NCBI RefSeq assembly: GCF_010726645.1
Contig: NZ_AP022563.1
Coordinates: 186,001-250,000 of the forward strand
Length of the DNA: 64,000 bases
Source of the DNA: Mycolicibacterium duvalii
GTDB lineage: Bacteria > Actinomycetota > Actinomycetes > Mycobacteriales > Mycobacteriaceae
Reading direction: 5' to 3'
Part shown: positions 37,201 through 47,331 of the stretch, piece after piece
Numbering within the stretch: position 1 is the stretch's first letter
Layout of the letters: each line of letters starts with the position of its first letter
Made by a program: the position numbers and the translations under genes
The notes under the pieces: model-generated
The model's input: the letters and a program-made list of their open reading frames with translations, nothing else
Databases searched by the model: none
What the model was told of the DNA's origin: nothing

Positions 37201-38058
37201 GCCGTCCCGCGCCCGCCGCACGATGTCCTCGTAGGCGGCGATGAACTGTCCGAAGCGCATGGTCTCGCACTTCTTGATGGCCGCAACGACCAGCGACCGC
37301 TTCCCGTCCTTGCCCTGCAGATCGATGGCCAGGCCCAGGTTGGTGTGGGCCGGGGTGACCGCGTTCGGCTTGCCGTCGACCTCGGCGTAGTGCCGGTTCA
37401 TGTTCGGGAACTTCTTGACCGCTTGCACGATCGCGTAGCCGAGCAGGTGGGTGAACGAGATCTTGCCGCCGCGGGTGCGCTTGAGGTGGTTGTTGATGAC
37501 GATGCGGTTGTCGATCATCGCCTTGGCCGGGATGGCGCGCACGCTGGTGGCCGTCGGCACGTCGCGCGACGCGTTCATGTTCTTCACCACGGCCGCGGCG
37601 GCGCCGCGCAGCACGGTGGTCTCGTCACCGTCGGCGTCGGAGTCGGCGCTCGTCTGCGCCGCAGGCTTCTTGTCGCTCTTGTCGCTCTTTTCCGGGGCCT
37701 TGTCCGGCGATTTCGACGGCGGGGACGTCTTCGCCGCCGGCTTCTTGTCGGCGGTGCCCTTGACCTTCTCGGACGTCTCGGACCTGGCTGGCTCAGCGGT
37801 GGCCTTCTTCGCGTCCTGCGCGGAGCTGCCGTTGCTGCCCGAGGACTTGGGCGGCGGCGCCGGTGCGGGTTCCGGGGGTGCGCTGGGCGCCGACGACCTG
37901 CCGTTGCCGGTGGTCGCACCGCCGGTGGTGGGCTCCGGGTTGTAGTCGACGAGGAACTCGTGCCAACTCGGGTCCACCGAAGAGGGATCCTCGCGGAACT
38001 TGCGATACATCTCTTCGACCAACCACTCGTTCTGACCGAATGGTGAAGGTGAATTCAC
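34234..38058 (-). CDS. kgd: Multifunctional 2-oxoglutarate metabolism enzyme Kgd/SucA
   Basis: 1274 residues from GTG 38058. The N-terminal helix [20 protein letters not shown] is followed by a long Lys/Pro/Ala linker (about residues 45-145), then an E2-like acyltransferase domain with [16 protein letters not shown]. The ThDP-dependent E1 domain follows, with [30 protein letters not shown] and NNQIGFTTS. It acts at the 2-oxoglutarate node of the TCA cycle (decarboxylase, carboligase or dehydrogenase E1/E2), regulated in other species by GarA and acetyl-CoA. It is some 40 residues longer than Rv1248c, all in the linker. Confidence 0.96.
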   Translation of the reverse strand: MNSPSPFGQNEWLVEEMYRKFREDPSSVDPSWHEFLVDYNPEPTTGGATTGNGRSSAPSAPPEPAPAPPPKSSGSNGSSAQDAKKATAEPARSETSEKVKGTADKKPAAKTSPPSKSPDKAPEKSDKSDKKPAAQTSADSDADGDETTVLRGAAAAVVKNMNASRDVPTATSVRAIPAKAMIDNRIVINNHLKRTRGGKISFTHLLGYAIVQAVKKFPNMNRHYAEVDGKPNAVTPAHTNLGLAIDLQGKDGKRSLVVAAIKKCETMRFGQFIAAYEDIVRRARDGKLTAEDFGGVTISLTNPGTIGTVHSVPRLMQGQGAIIGAGAMEYPAEFQGASEERIAELGVGKLMTLTSTYDHRIIQGAESGDFLRTIHQLLLDDEFYDEIFRELGIPYEPVRWRIDNPDSIEDKNARVIELIAAYRNRGHLMADIDPLRLDNTRFRSHPDLDVNTHGLTLWDLDREFKVNGFAGAQYKKLRDILGLLRDAYCRHIGVEYTHILEPEQQQWLQDRVEIKHEKPTVAQQKYILSKLNAAEAFETFLQTKYVGQKRFSLEGAETVIPMMDAAIDQCAEHALDEVVIGMPHRGRLNVLANIVGKPYKQIFTEFEGNLNPSQAHGSGDVKYHLGANGTYIQMFGDNDISVSLVANPSHLEAVDPVLEGLVRAKQDLIEDGDTDAEESGDFPVVPMMLHGDAAFAGQGVVAETLNLALLRGYRTGGTIHIIVNNQIGFTTSPTDSRSSEYCTDVAKMIGAPIFHVNGDDPEACVWVAKLAVDFRQKFKKDVVIDMLCYRRRGHNEGDDPSMTQPTMYDVIDTKRGVRKTYTEALIGRGDISMKEAEDALRDYQGQLENVFNEVRELEKHAIGPSSSVESDQMVPAGMKTAVEKALLQRIGDAHLSFPEDFSVHPRVKPVLEKRREMAYEGKVDWAFAELLALGSFLAEGRTIRLTGQDTRRGTFTQRHSVIIDRKTGVEFTPLQLLTTDADGNPTGGKFMVYDSALSEFAAVGFEYGYSVGNPDALVLWEAQFGDFVNGAQSIIDEFISSGEAKWGQLSDVVLLLPHGHEGQGPDHTSGRIERFLQLWAEGSMTIAVPSTPANYFHLLRRHGLDGIHRPLIVFTPKSMLRNKAAVSDLTEFTENKFRSVIEEPTYTDGTGDRSKVSRVLLTSGKLYYELAARKKKDERDDVAIVRLEQLAPLPRRRLAETIDRYPNADERFWVQEEPANQGAWPTLGLTLPEVLPDHFTGIKRISRRAMSAPSSGSSKVHAVEQQEIIDEAFA

Positions 38059-38231
38059 GGCTGCTGTTCGCCTCAATTCTTCGCTTCCGGCCAGCGCCGC
38101 CAGTGGCAGCCGGCCACCTCAATCAACTCAATCTCAACCCTGTGTGCGGGTACCCCGCTTGTCCGCCGTATAAAGGCTAGCGCTTCTGTCGGATACCGGA
38201 GCACGCAACGGCGACCGCCGCGAGATCACGT

Positions 38232-38975
38232 TCACCACGGCTGGGCGGGCACCAGATGCAGAGCCGACGGCCAGCGCGCCGGCGGCTCCCCGAACGCCGA
38301 GTGGGCGTTGGCGACGATCTTCTTGCCCATCATGCGATTACCGACTCCGCCGACCACCGCGCCCACCCCGACCGGCATCAACTTGCCGAACGCGATGGCT
38401 CCGCGTTTGAGCGTGTAGCGCTTGACGAAGTACCGCAGCAGCCGCGAATTCATCTGTGACAGTGCGGGCAGAGGCAACGAGGCGGCCCCATCGGCCAACC
38501 AGCCACCGCTGGTGCGGCGCGGCCCGAGCAGGTCGGCGACGGCGCGCTTGCTGTCCTCGCCGACCAGGACGGCGAGCACCAGCGCGCGGCGCCGCTCCCG
38601 TTCGTCGATGGGAATTCCGTACACCTCCGCCATCGCCAGCACGTACAGCGCGGTGGCCTCCAGGAACACCACCGTCTCGCCGGCGACCGCCGACATCGCC
38701 ACCAAGGTGCCGATGCCCGGGAAAGCCGCGGCCGAACCGACCGCGGCGCCGCTGGCCATCACCGCGGCCATGTACCGCTTGTCGAGGACGGCGACAAGGT
38801 CGGCGGGAGTGGCGGTGGGCTGATCGGCGCGCAACCGGTCGACGTAGGCCTTGACCGCGGGGCCCTGGACCCGCGCCCCGCGCTCGATGATCCGCGACAG
38901 CACCTTCGCCGCCGTCCCGGCATCCGAGTTCTGGACAGCCGGCGACTCGTCGGCGGCGCGTGATCGGGCTCTCAT
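38232..38975 (-). CDS. Conserved hydrophobic protein, Rv1249c type
   Basis: 247 residues from ATG 38975, with AGGAGGGG 6 bp upstream. A hydrophobic region (YMAAVMASGAAVGSAAAFPG, LVAMSAVAGETVVFLEATAL, about residues 75-125) suggests membrane association. The remainder is helical, with a basic KRYTLKRGAIAFGKLMPVGV followed by GVGAVVGGVGNRMMGKKIVA. No catalytic motif is recognised. It lies 173 bp upstream of kgd on the same strand, as in M. tuberculosis. The gap between them contains an AT-rich TTTATA stretch (38165-38175 region) that may belong to the kgd promoter. Confidence 0.78.
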   Translation of the reverse strand: MRARSRAADESPAVQNSDAGTAAKVLSRIIERGARVQGPAVKAYVDRLRADQPTATPADLVAVLDKRYMAAVMASGAAVGSAAAFPGIGTLVAMSAVAGETVVFLEATALYVLAMAEVYGIPIDERERRRALVLAVLVGEDSKRAVADLLGPRRTSGGWLADGAASLPLPALSQMNSRLLRYFVKRYTLKRGAIAFGKLMPVGVGAVVGGVGNRMMGKKIVANAHSAFGEPPARWPSALHLVPAQPW

Positions 38976-39010
38976 CGCTGGCCCCTCCTGTATCAACCTG
39001 GACGGCTGCT

Positions 39011-39091
39011 CACCCACAGGTTAGTGGGTGGCGCGATCCGGGAGGTCAACGCACGAGCGCCCGCGCACGTGCCCGGCGTGACCGCGGTCAC
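39011..39091. promoter_or_regulatory. Palindromes in the divergent promoter region upstream of the Bcr-type pump
   Basis: In the 166-bp gap between divergent genes, CACCCAC/GTGGGTG (39011-39017 and 39024-39030) form a perfect 7-bp inverted repeat with a 6-base spacer. GTGACCGCGGTCAC (39078-39091) is a perfect 14-bp palindrome. Either could be an operator for a dimeric repressor of the pump. No regulator gene is adjacent. Confidence 0.4.
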
Positions 39092-39141
39092 TGTGCGGTG
39101 ATTCGGGAAGAAATTAATGGGAAGCGTCGCTAACGAATTTC

Positions 39142-40392
39142 ATGGCAGGATTTCGTGACGTGGATGGGAAGCAGCCGGGACGCACCCGGATGATCGTGGT
39201 GCTGGGCCTGCTGGTGGCACTGGGGCCGTTGACCATCGACATGTACCTGCCGGCGCTGCCCAAGATCGCCGATGATCTGGCGGTCACGTCATCGGTGGTG
39301 CAGCTGACCCTGACCGGCACGTTGGCCGGACTGGCCCTCGGACAGCTGATCATCGGACCGCTGTCGGATTCCCTGGGGCGACGCAAGCCGCTGATGGCCG
39401 GGATCGTGCTGCACATGCTGGCCTCGCTGCTGTGCATGTTCGCCACCGACATCACGGTGCTCGGCATCGCGCGAGGACTGCAGGGCATGGGCGCGGCCGC
39501 CGGGATGGTGGTGGCCATCGCCGTGGTCGGCGACCTTTATGCGGATTCGGTGGCGGCCACGGTGATGTCCCGACTGATGCTGGTGCTCGGGGTGGCTCCG
39601 GTGCTCGCGCCGTCGCTGGGCGCGGCTGTACTGGCGCGCGGGTCGTGGCACTGGGTGTTCGCCGCGCTGGTCGTGGTGGCTGCGGCGTTGCTGCTGATGT
39701 CGGCGCTGGCGCTGCCCGAGACGCTGCCCGTCGATCACCGCCGGCCGCTGCGGGTGCGCGGCATCTCGCTGACCTACCTGGAATTGTTGCGCGACGTCCG
39801 GTTCGTGATCCTGGTGCTGGTCGGTGCGTTGGGTATGTCCGGGCTGTTCGCCTACATCGCCGGCGCATCGTTTGTCCTGCAGGGCCGTTTCGGTCTCGGC
39901 CAGACCGCGTTCGCGCTGGTGTTCGGTGCCGGTGCGGTGGCACTCATCGGCACCACCCAGTGCAACGTGCTGTTGCTGCGCAGGTTCGCCCCGCAGCAGA
40001 TCATGGTGTGGGCGCTGGCGGCGGCGGTGGTGTCGGGTCTGGTGTTCGTCGCGCTGGCGGCCACCGGTATCGGCGGGCTTGTCGGCTTCGTGGTGCCGGT
40101 GTGGGCGATCTTGGGCGCGATGGGGCTGGTGATTCCGAACGCGCCGGCAGTGGCATTGACCCGTCACCCCGACGCGGCGGGCACCGCGGCCGCCCTGCTC
40201 GGTGCGGTGCAGTTCGGGGCCGGCGCTGCCGTCGCGCCGGTGGTCGGCATCCTCGGCAACGACGAGTTGGCCATGGCGCTGGTGATGGCGTCCGGTGTGT
40301 CGCTGGCGCTGCTCGCGCTGCTGGCGACGGGCTCGCACAAGGTCGTGAAGAGCAGCGACGCCGCCGAACCCGTCGCCGCCCGGCACGGCTGA
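39142..40392 (+). CDS. MFS drug efflux transporter, Bcr/CflA type
   Basis: 416 residues with twelve predicted helices. The Bcr/CflA pattern is clear: LGPLTIDMYLPALPKIADDL in helix 1, then LALGQLIIGPLSDSLGRRKP (motif A), ARGLQGMGAAAGMVVAIAVV and GVAPVLAPSLGAAV (motif C of drug/proton antiporters). It should export drugs or sulfonamide-like compounds by proton exchange; the substrate is unknown. M. tuberculosis lacks it here. A hairpin terminator follows, and a second, unrelated MFS pump gene lies downstream. Confidence 0.9.
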   Translation: MAGFRDVDGKQPGRTRMIVVLGLLVALGPLTIDMYLPALPKIADDLAVTSSVVQLTLTGTLAGLALGQLIIGPLSDSLGRRKPLMAGIVLHMLASLLCMFATDITVLGIARGLQGMGAAAGMVVAIAVVGDLYADSVAATVMSRLMLVLGVAPVLAPSLGAAVLARGSWHWVFAALVVVAAALLLMSALALPETLPVDHRRPLRVRGISLTYLELLRDVRFVILVLVGALGMSGLFAYIAGASFVLQGRFGLGQTAFALVFGAGAVALIGTTQCNVLLLRRFAPQQIMVWALAAAVVSGLVFVALAATGIGGLVGFVVPVWAILGAMGLVIPNAPAVALTRHPDAAGTAAALLGAVQFGAGAAVAPVVGILGNDELAMALVMASGVSLALLALLATGSHKVVKSSDAAEPVAARHG

Positions 40393-40415
40393 CCGAGCGC
40401 GGTCGTGTCGGACTT

Positions 40416-40452
40416 GTCCGGCCCGCGGTGCCCCCGTACCGTCGGGCCGGAC
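40416..40452 (+). terminator. Strong hairpin terminator after the Bcr-type gene
   Basis: GTCCGGCCCG (40416-40425) and CGGGCCGGAC (40443-40452) are perfect inverted copies, extended inward by CGGT/ACCG with one bulged base. It begins 23 bp after the stop codon. There is no U-run, as is normal for high-GC actinobacterial terminators. Confidence 0.7.
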
Positions 40453-40509
40453 TGTTCGTCACCGATCGTCTTCGCCCCGCACTGATTCTTCGATTCGCCT
40501 GAGTTCGTG

Positions 40510-42312
40510 ATGCCTGAAACCTCGTCCATGCCCCGTCGGGGCACCGATTCTGCGCCTCCGCAGGCCACCACACCGTGGCCTGCGCTGTGGGCGTTGCTGA
40601 TCGGCTTCTTCATGATCCTGGTCGACGCCACCATCGTGGCGGTGGCCAACCCGGCGATCATGGCGAGCCTGGATGTCGGTTATGACGCCGTGATCTGGGT
40701 GACGAGCGCCTACCTGTTGGCCTATGCCGTTCCGTTGCTGGTGGCGGGTCGGCTGGGCGACCGGTTCGGCCCCAAGAACGTCTACTTGGCCGGTCTCGCG
40801 GTGTTCACCCTGGCGTCGTTGTGGTGCGGACTCGCCGACTCACTCGGCATGCTGGTGGCCGCTCGCGTGGTGCAGGGCGCGGGAGCGGCGCTGCTGACCC
40901 CGCAGACGCTGGCGGTGATCACCCGGACGTTCCCCGCCCACCGGCGCGGCGTCGCGATGAGCGTCTGGGGTGCCACCGCCGGGGTAGCCACGTTGGTCGG
41001 TCCGTTGGCCGGTGGGGTGTTGGTCGACACGCTGGGCTGGCCTTGGATCTTCATCGTCAACGTGCCGGTCGGGGTGTTGGGCCTGGTGCTGGCTGTGTGG
41101 CTGGTGCCGGCGCTGCCGACACAGACCCACAGCTTCGACATCCCCGGCGTGGTCTTGTCCGGGATCGGTCTGTTCCTGATCGTGTTCGCCCTGCAGGAAG
41201 GCCAGGCCCAGGACTGGGCGCCGTGGATCTGGGCGTCGCTGGCCATCGGCCTGGTGGTGATGGCGGCGTTCGTCTACTGGCAGGCGATCGACACCGGCGA
41301 GCCGCTGATCCCGCTGAGCATCTTCAGCGACCGCGACTTCTCGATGTCCAACCTGGGTGTGGCCACCATCGGGTTCGTGGCGACGGGCATGTTGTTGCCG
41401 CTGATGTTCTACGCGCAGGCGGTGTGCGGGCTGTCGCCGACGCGGGCCGCGATGCTGGTTGCGCCGATGGCCGTGGCCACCGGTGTCCTGGCACCCTTCG
41501 TCGGCAGGATCGTCGACCGGTCCCATCCCCGGCCGGTGATCGGCTTCGGCTTCGCGACGCTGGCGATCGGGGTGACGTGGTTGTCGATCGAGATGACGCC
41601 GACGACGCCGATCTGGCGCCTGGTGGTGCCGCTCACGCTGCTGGGCGTGGCGATGGCGTTCATCTGGTCGCCGCTGGCCGCGACCGCCACCCGCAACCTG
41701 CCCACCCGACTGGCCGGCGCCGGTTCGGGGGTCTACAACACCACGCGGCAGGTCGGTTCGGTGGTCGGCAGCGCCGGAATGGCCGCGTTCATGGCGTCAC
41801 GGCTGTCGGCGGAGATGCCCGGCGCCGTCGACGTCCCGTCGCGCTCGGAGGGCCCGGTCGGGGGCTTGCCGGCGTTCCTGCACGCGCCGTTCGCCGCGGC
41901 GATGTCGCAGGCCATGCTGCTGCCCGCGTTCGTCGCGCTGTTCGGCGTGATCGCTGCGATTTTCTTCCTCGGCAGGCCGGCCCCGCGTTCGACGACCGTG
42001 GTGCCGCTGCCCGGGCCGTCGGCATCCGGCCAGGTCGAGGATCGCGATGGTGCCTACGGGAACGACGGTGACGACGCGGACGATGCGGACTACATCGACG
42101 ACGATGAGTACGTCGAGTTCCTCGTCTCCGACGCGTCCCGGCCGGCCGACGCCGTCGGGAACGGCTCACCCGATCGGCTGGCCGACGACACGAAGACCGT
42201 GCAGCACGAGTGGCGGTCGATCCTGGACCGGATGCTCGACGAACCTCTCGACCCCGGAACCGACCGCGCCGTCGACCATCCCGACACCTACGGTCGGCAC
42301 TCGCGTCACTGA
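40510..42312 (+). CDS. MFS drug transporter, EmrB/QacA 14-helix type, with acidic C-terminal tail
   Basis: 600 residues. Fourteen helices are expected. Motif A appears as [17 protein letters not shown] and motif C as [20 protein letters not shown], and the signature [16 protein letters not shown] is in helix 2. It is the equivalent of Rv1250. The last about 100 residues are outside the membrane and include a highly acidic block ([17 protein letters not shown]). ATG 40510 is preferred over the adjacent GTG 40507. It ends in a 7-bp overlap with the convergent FAD-protein gene. Confidence 0.9.
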   Translation: MPETSSMPRRGTDSAPPQATTPWPALWALLIGFFMILVDATIVAVANPAIMASLDVGYDAVIWVTSAYLLAYAVPLLVAGRLGDRFGPKNVYLAGLAVFTLASLWCGLADSLGMLVAARVVQGAGAALLTPQTLAVITRTFPAHRRGVAMSVWGATAGVATLVGPLAGGVLVDTLGWPWIFIVNVPVGVLGLVLAVWLVPALPTQTHSFDIPGVVLSGIGLFLIVFALQEGQAQDWAPWIWASLAIGLVVMAAFVYWQAIDTGEPLIPLSIFSDRDFSMSNLGVATIGFVATGMLLPLMFYAQAVCGLSPTRAAMLVAPMAVATGVLAPFVGRIVDRSHPRPVIGFGFATLAIGVTWLSIEMTPTTPIWRLVVPLTLLGVAMAFIWSPLAATATRNLPTRLAGAGSGVYNTTRQVGSVVGSAGMAAFMASRLSAEMPGAVDVPSRSEGPVGGLPAFLHAPFAAAMSQAMLLPAFVALFGVIAAIFFLGRPAPRSTTVVPLPGPSASGQVEDRDGAYGNDGDDADDADYIDDDEYVEFLVSDASRPADAVGNGSPDRLADDTKTVQHEWRSILDRMLDEPLDPGTDRAVDHPDTYGRHSRH

Positions 42313-43700
42313 CGCGCGTCGTCGATCAAGTCGACCAGTCGGTCGTTGGCCTTGCGCAGCATCGCCGACAGCGCGCCGATCGCCTTCTCGCGAACCCGGG
42401 GCTTGTCGGGGAACAACGGGAACGCGTCGCGCAGCACGTTGAGCCGCGCGGAGCTCAACCAATCCATCAGCGCGGGCTCCTCCAGCCATCGCAGCTGGGC
42501 GCGGTTGTCGCTCAACAGGATCCGCAACCAGTCGATGGGGGCGTCGGGGTGGGGGATCGGCACGCACAGGTCGTTGCGCACCTCGTCGTCACCGTAGGTC
42601 GCCTCCACGTGCGCGATGAACGCCGCGCTGAAGACCTGCTGGCAACCCCGGACACTCTGCAGCACCATCCGGTCGCCGTCGAACACCGGCACCGACGGTG
42701 GTCTCGGCAGCCCCTGGGTGGTGCAGTCGACGACCAGCGAGCGGCCCGTCGGGACGGCGCCGCCGCGCAGGACCAACCGGTCCTCGTCGACGTGCTGCAG
42801 ATGCCCGAGCCGCACCACGTCGGAGATCAGCCGCAGTTGCTCGAGCTCGACCACCGACACGATGGCGCAGTGGTACATCGTCGGGCGCACCTCGGGGTCC
42901 AGCCGCAGCAGGTTCTCATCGGCCTCGAGCCTGTCGAGCAGGTCGTCGACCGAGGCGGCCTCGATGACGGCCTCCATTCGGGAGCCGATCGACGCGCGCA
43001 GCGCTTTGACGAACGTCGCCCCGGGTTGAATGTTCGCCCGGTTGAGCAGCCAGGAGTCCCGCGGCATGATCCAGCGCAGCCGGTCGGCCGGCACGCCGTG
43101 ACGCAGCAACCACAGGCAGCAGTCCATGCCCGTCTTGCCGCCGCCGACGATGGTGAAATGCCGGTGCTCGGCGGCACGTCCCGGCAGGTCGTTGGGAGCG
43201 ATCACGTCGACGCCGGGGGCCGCGGAGAACGGCGGCCGTCGCATCGACTGCACGACGGTCAGCAGGTACGTCGCATCGACCACCCGCCGTCGCACGGCGA
43301 CGGTGTGCTCGGTGCCGTCGAGGGTGCGGAAGCGGTTCCCGCCGACATAGCGGGCGGCCGGATAGTAGGACAGCCGGCCGGTGGGCAGCAGATGGTGGCG
43401 CATCACCTGGTCGTAGTACGCGCACACCTCGCTGCCGGAGGCGAGTTCGAAAAAGCCCGCGTTGAACCCCGATTCGTCGATGCGGTCCTCGGACGGCAGC
43501 GGCTGGGAATTGACGCCGTAGTACGCCGAGGGTTGATGCAACCGCACGAACGGATACACCGAGTTCCAATGCCCACCGGGCTGGTGGTTCTGGTCCACCA
43601 GCACGACGGTGTAGTCGGTTTCGGCGAGCAACGTGTCGACGAACGCCATGCCCATGGCGCCCGCCCCGATGACGAGGTAGTCAGCTTCGATGCTGGTCAC
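42306..43700 (-). CDS. FAD/NAD(P)-binding monooxygenase-like flavoprotein
   Basis: 464 residues from GTG 43700. The N-terminal FAD motif [19 protein letters not shown] (GxGxxG) is followed by the flavin-binding [20 protein letters not shown] and a second Rossmann loop, [12 protein letters not shown] (GxGxxG for NADP). This order resembles flavin monooxygenases and L-ornithine hydroxylase relatives, but the substrate cannot be given. It is not part of the M. tuberculosis block. Upstream on the same strand lies a gene relic and then the nuclease-helicase. Confidence 0.78.
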   Translation of the reverse strand: MTSIEADYLVIGAGAMGMAFVDTLLAETDYTVVLVDQNHQPGGHWNSVYPFVRLHQPSAYYGVNSQPLPSEDRIDESGFNAGFFELASGSEVCAYYDQVMRHHLLPTGRLSYYPAARYVGGNRFRTLDGTEHTVAVRRRVVDATYLLTVVQSMRRPPFSAAPGVDVIAPNDLPGRAAEHRHFTIVGGGKTGMDCCLWLLRHGVPADRLRWIMPRDSWLLNRANIQPGATFVKALRASIGSRMEAVIEAASVDDLLDRLEADENLLRLDPEVRPTMYHCAIVSVVELEQLRLISDVVRLGHLQHVDEDRLVLRGGAVPTGRSLVVDCTTQGLPRPPSVPVFDGDRMVLQSVRGCQQVFSAAFIAHVEATYGDDEVRNDLCVPIPHPDAPIDWLRILLSDNRAQLRWLEEPALMDWLSSARLNVLRDAFPLFPDKPRVREKAIGALSAMLRKANDRLVDLIDDARQ

Positions 43701-43711
43701 TGTCCGACAGG

Positions 43712-43830
43712 CTAGTCCAACAGCACCGCAGGGTTGAGATACCCGGCCGGGTCCAAGGCCGTTTCGACGGTTCGCATCGCCGCGATGTCGGCGTCGGCCC
43801 GACGAGCTGTTCAACCAGCGGTTCGGTCAT
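43712..43830 (-). pseudogene. Relic of a FAD-linked oxidase: both ends kept, middle deleted
   Basis: An ATG at 43830 overlaps the helicase TGA (ATGA) and reads MTEPLVEQLVG. After about 12 codons the frame must shift to read ADADIAAMRTVETALDPAGY followed by LNPAVLLD and the TAG at 43712. The second piece is the standard C-terminus of FAD-linked (GlcD/D-2-hydroxyacid dehydrogenase type) oxidases; compare the ALDPDGILNPG ending of the intact gene at 58704-60065. The simplest reading is an oxidase gene once coupled to the helicase and reduced to about 120 bp by an internal deletion of more than 1 kb. That the first piece is its N-terminus is inference. Confidence 0.6.
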
Positions 43831-46800
43831 CTCGACGGTGTCTCACACGGGGTCAGCGCGAGAAACGCACCCAGCTCGACCAGCCGGTCGGGGGTGGACG
43901 GCAGATATTCGGTCAGCTGCGCCGAGCGCACCACGACTGCCAGGTACTTGGCCCGGCTGATCGCCACGTTGAGGCGATTGCGATTGAGCAGGAACGACAT
44001 TCCGCGCGGAACGTCGTCGACCGAGGACGCCGTCATCGACACGAAGACCACCGGCGCCTGCCGGCCCTGGAACTTGTCCACCGTCCCGACCCGCACGTCG
44101 GTCAGCCCGGCGGCGTCGAGGTGGCGCCGAACCATGACCACCTGCGCGTTGTACGGCGTCACGACCAGCATGTCGCCCTGGTCCAGGGGCCGAGTGCCGT
44201 GTTCGTCGGTCCAGCGGGTGCCCAGCAGACGCCGGATCTCGGCGACGATGGCTGCTGCCTCCTGCGGGCTGTCGGTCGCGTTGCCGGTGTGATCGATCAG
44301 CAGGGCGCGTACCCCGGCGGGCACACCCTCGACCCGGCGGGTGGCGGCGACGGCCTCGGGGCGCAGCCGCCCGCCGTAGGACAGCCGGGACACCGCCCGG
44401 CACACCGCCGGGTGCATGCGAAACGAGCGATCGAGGAAGTAACCGCGCTCTTCTGGCAGCGTGTGGTGCCCGTCGACCAGCCAGCCCAGCGCCGACCCGT
44501 CGACGGGCTCGGGGTGATTACCCTGGCTGACCTGGGGCAGCTGCTGCGGATCCCCGAGCAGCAGCAGGTTGCGCGCCGCGCGGGCCACCGCGATGGTGTT
44601 GGCCAGGCTGAACTGGCCCGCCTCCTCGACCACCAGCAGGTCCAGGCTCTTCTCGGCGATCTTGGTGGCGTTGGCGAAATCCCAAGCGGTGCCGCCGACC
44701 ACGCAGCCGTCGTGGTCGGCGATGAAGGGGCCGAACTCCGGGTTGGTCAGCTCGGTCCAGCCGGAACGCACCGAGTTGAGTTTCTTGCCGACCACGGCGG
44801 CGTCCACCCCGGCGGCGATGATGTCGCCGAACAGGTTCTCCACCACCGCGTGCGACTGGGCGACCACGCCGATGCGCCACCGGTGGGTGTTGACCAGCCC
44901 GGCGATGACCCGTGCCGCGGTGAACGTCTTGCCGGTGCCCGGCGGACCGTGCACGGCCAGATACGAGGAATCGAGGTCGAGCAGTGCGGCGGTGATGTCG
45001 GCCACGACGTCGCCGGTGCGGGGCAGTCCGGCACCGCCCACGGTGCGCGGCGATCGGCGTACCAGAACGTCGGTGATGGCGTCGGCGGGCAGGCGGGGCA
45101 GCCCGTCGGCGACCACGGCCGCCGCGGCGGCGATCGCGTCCTGCAGCGGCTGGGTGCCGATCGGCGCGTCCGGGGTGAGCGCGAACGGGATCTGGTCGAA
45201 CACGTCACCGTCTTTGGGCGGGCGTTCGCAGATCACCACTTCGGTGGGGGCCTCGGGGTCGTCGCAGCCGAGCACCGTCACCTTGCCGAAGCCGCGCCGG
45301 TCGGGATCCTCGGCCAGCCCCTGCGGTGCGGGCGGGTCGTAGAGCGCGTACATGTTCGACGTGAGTTCGCCGGTGGCGATCTCGCCGCGCAGCCGCACGT
45401 GGCGCTGCGGCTTGCGCGCCCGCGGCGGCTGGTGCCAGTCGGCGACGATCTCATGGTCCTCGGCCAGGAACACCCCGCTGCTGTCGGCCCATTCTTCGAC
45501 CGGGTTGTTCACCCGGTCGAAGTGGCCCCACCAGAACGGTTTGTCCTCGCGTCGGTGAAAACCCTTGGCGGCGGCGAACATCGCCGCGGCGACCTGATCC
45601 GGGGTGCGCTCGGCCACCGCGTCCCCGGCGAACGCGCACAGCGCCCGGTCGACGTGGTCGGCCGGCGGATCGGCGCCGGCGGCGGCCTCGCGGGCCGCCG
45701 CGGCGGTCACCGGGCCGCGCGGCGGTACCTCGGATTCGATCGCGCGGGCCATCAACCAGTCCCGCAATCGCCGGGTTGAGCGGCAGTCGTAGCGGTTGTA
45801 CTCCTCGATCTGCTTGAGCACCGTGGCAGCCTCGTCGCGCCGGCCGCTGTCCCGGAGCTCGCAGTAGCGGGCGTACTCGGTGATCGACGCGGTGGCGGTG
45901 GTGACGTCGCCGGTACGCAACTCGGCGCCCATGTAGAGCGGTTCCAGCGACTTGATGCTGTAGTTCTCGGTGCCGACCCGAATGCTCTTGCGCACCAACG
46001 GATACAGGTCGACCAGGACGCCGTCGCGCAACAGCTCGTCGATGTCGTGTTCCCCGACTCCATAGCGGCCCGCCAACCGCAGCAGTGTGCTCTTCTCGTA
46101 GGCCGCGTAGTGGTAGATGTGCATCCCGGGATGGCGGCGCCGCTGTTTGCGCACCATGTCCAGGAAGTCCACCAGCGCCTGACGTTCGTCGGGCCGGTTG
46201 TGCGCCCAGAACGGACGGAAGTCATCGGCGATCGTCAGGACGCCCCACAGGTACTCCAGGCCCCATTCGCGGCCGTCCTCGGTCCACAGCGGATCGCCCT
46301 CGAAGTCGAAGAACAGATCGCCTTTGTTCGCGTCGGGCAGCACCATCAGCGGCTGCGCGTCGACGACCTGATAGGGCGGTTTGCCGTCCACCGGCGCGCT
46401 GACCTGCAGGCGGGCCTGCGATCTGAGGGCGGTGAAGGTGCGCGGCGACAGGTCGGCGGGTGCCTCGCCGTCGTGGGCCGCCAGCTCGGCGACCGTACCG
46501 ATGCCCGCGTCGAGCAGCCGTGCTCGCGCACCGGCCCGCATTCCGGCCACCAGCAGCAGGTCGTCGTGCGCGCGCACCTGGGTTTCGCACTCGGCGCACC
46601 GGAAACAGGCGCGCACCTGCTCGTCCTCCCACGCCACCGGCCGGCCGCCGGCGAGGTGACGGTCGAGCAGGTCCTGCAACGCGTCTCGGCGCGGCCGGTA
46701 GACCGGGAGCAGCTCGGCGACGGGATAGCTGACGATGCTGCCGTCGCCGAGCATCAGGTCCACGTCCTCGGCCACCGGGACCCCGGCCTCGGTCAGAGTC

Positions 46801-47258
46801 TGCGCGTAGGCCGCCAGCTGCAGCAGTGCCTCCACCTTGACCGAGCGGGCCAGCTTGGTGTCACGCAGCCGGTAACGCGATCCCTCGGGGCCGTCCTCGA
46901 GGAGCATGAAGTCGGCGAACCCGACGAACCGGCCGTCGAACATCGCCGCCTGGTAGATGACCGGAGCGCCCCGGCGCACCGCGCGCAGGGTCTGTTCACC
47001 GGCCGCGCTCAAGCCGTCCAGCGTGTAGGGCGGCCGGCCGATGACGGTGACGTCGGCCTGTCCGCGCAACTGGTCGAGATGACGCCGTTCGTGCTCGTCG
47101 CCCAGCTCGGCGGTACGGGCCAGCAACTCGTCATCGCCGGAAACGGCAGGCCCCCAACCCAATCGCGCATCGAAACTGCGCAGCAACGCGTACTCGCAGC
47201 GCGCCGCGGCGGCGAGGTCGGACGCGCTGAACAGCACACGCCCCTCGATGACGAACAC
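43827..47258 (-). CDS. RecB-like iron-sulfur nuclease fused to SF1 helicase (TM0106 family)
   Basis: 1143 residues from GTG 47258. The N-terminal PD-(D/E)xK RecB/Cas4-like nuclease has a cysteine at position 21 and the trio ACFRCAEC at about 205-213, matching the four-cysteine [4Fe-4S] staple. An RNase-H-like region follows (DLFFDFEGDP, about 310). The helicase part carries HGPPGTGKTFTAARVI, VVEEAGQFS (Walker B), LLGDPQQLPQV, RVGTVDKFQGRQAPVVFVSM and LNRNRLNVAISRAK. Probably DNA end-processing or repair; equivalent of Rv1251c. The insertion sequence lies about 60 bp upstream of its start and may have changed its promoter. Confidence 0.88.
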   Translation of the reverse strand: MFVIEGRVLFSASDLAAAARCEYALLRSFDARLGWGPAVSGDDELLARTAELGDEHERRHLDQLRGQADVTVIGRPPYTLDGLSAAGEQTLRAVRRGAPVIYQAAMFDGRFVGFADFMLLEDGPEGSRYRLRDTKLARSVKVEALLQLAAYAQTLTEAGVPVAEDVDLMLGDGSIVSYPVAELLPVYRPRRDALQDLLDRHLAGGRPVAWEDEQVRACFRCAECETQVRAHDDLLLVAGMRAGARARLLDAGIGTVAELAAHDGEAPADLSPRTFTALRSQARLQVSAPVDGKPPYQVVDAQPLMVLPDANKGDLFFDFEGDPLWTEDGREWGLEYLWGVLTIADDFRPFWAHNRPDERQALVDFLDMVRKQRRRHPGMHIYHYAAYEKSTLLRLAGRYGVGEHDIDELLRDGVLVDLYPLVRKSIRVGTENYSIKSLEPLYMGAELRTGDVTTATASITEYARYCELRDSGRRDEAATVLKQIEEYNRYDCRSTRRLRDWLMARAIESEVPPRGPVTAAAAREAAAGADPPADHVDRALCAFAGDAVAERTPDQVAAAMFAAAKGFHRREDKPFWWGHFDRVNNPVEEWADSSGVFLAEDHEIVADWHQPPRARKPQRHVRLRGEIATGELTSNMYALYDPPAPQGLAEDPDRRGFGKVTVLGCDDPEAPTEVVICERPPKDGDVFDQIPFALTPDAPIGTQPLQDAIAAAAAVVADGLPRLPADAITDVLVRRSPRTVGGAGLPRTGDVVADITAALLDLDSSYLAVHGPPGTGKTFTAARVIAGLVNTHRWRIGVVAQSHAVVENLFGDIIAAGVDAAVVGKKLNSVRSGWTELTNPEFGPFIADHDGCVVGGTAWDFANATKIAEKSLDLLVVEEAGQFSLANTIAVARAARNLLLLGDPQQLPQVSQGNHPEPVDGSALGWLVDGHHTLPEERGYFLDRSFRMHPAVCRAVSRLSYGGRLRPEAVAATRRVEGVPAGVRALLIDHTGNATDSPQEAAAIVAEIRRLLGTRWTDEHGTRPLDQGDMLVVTPYNAQVVMVRRHLDAAGLTDVRVGTVDKFQGRQAPVVFVSMTASSVDDVPRGMSFLLNRNRLNVAISRAKYLAVVVRSAQLTEYLPSTPDRLVELGAFLALTPCETPSR

Positions 47259-47331
47259 GCCGCCACTGTAGGCCAGCGCCCCGACACCCCCACGCTCTCG
47301 CCTCGTCCGCGGAACAGACGGTATGGGGAGG

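Noticed and set aside
38059..38231. 173-bp gap before kgd considered for a small gene or riboswitch
   Set aside because: No frame with a start and family resemblance, and no known riboswitch shape; only an AT-rich promoter-like patch.
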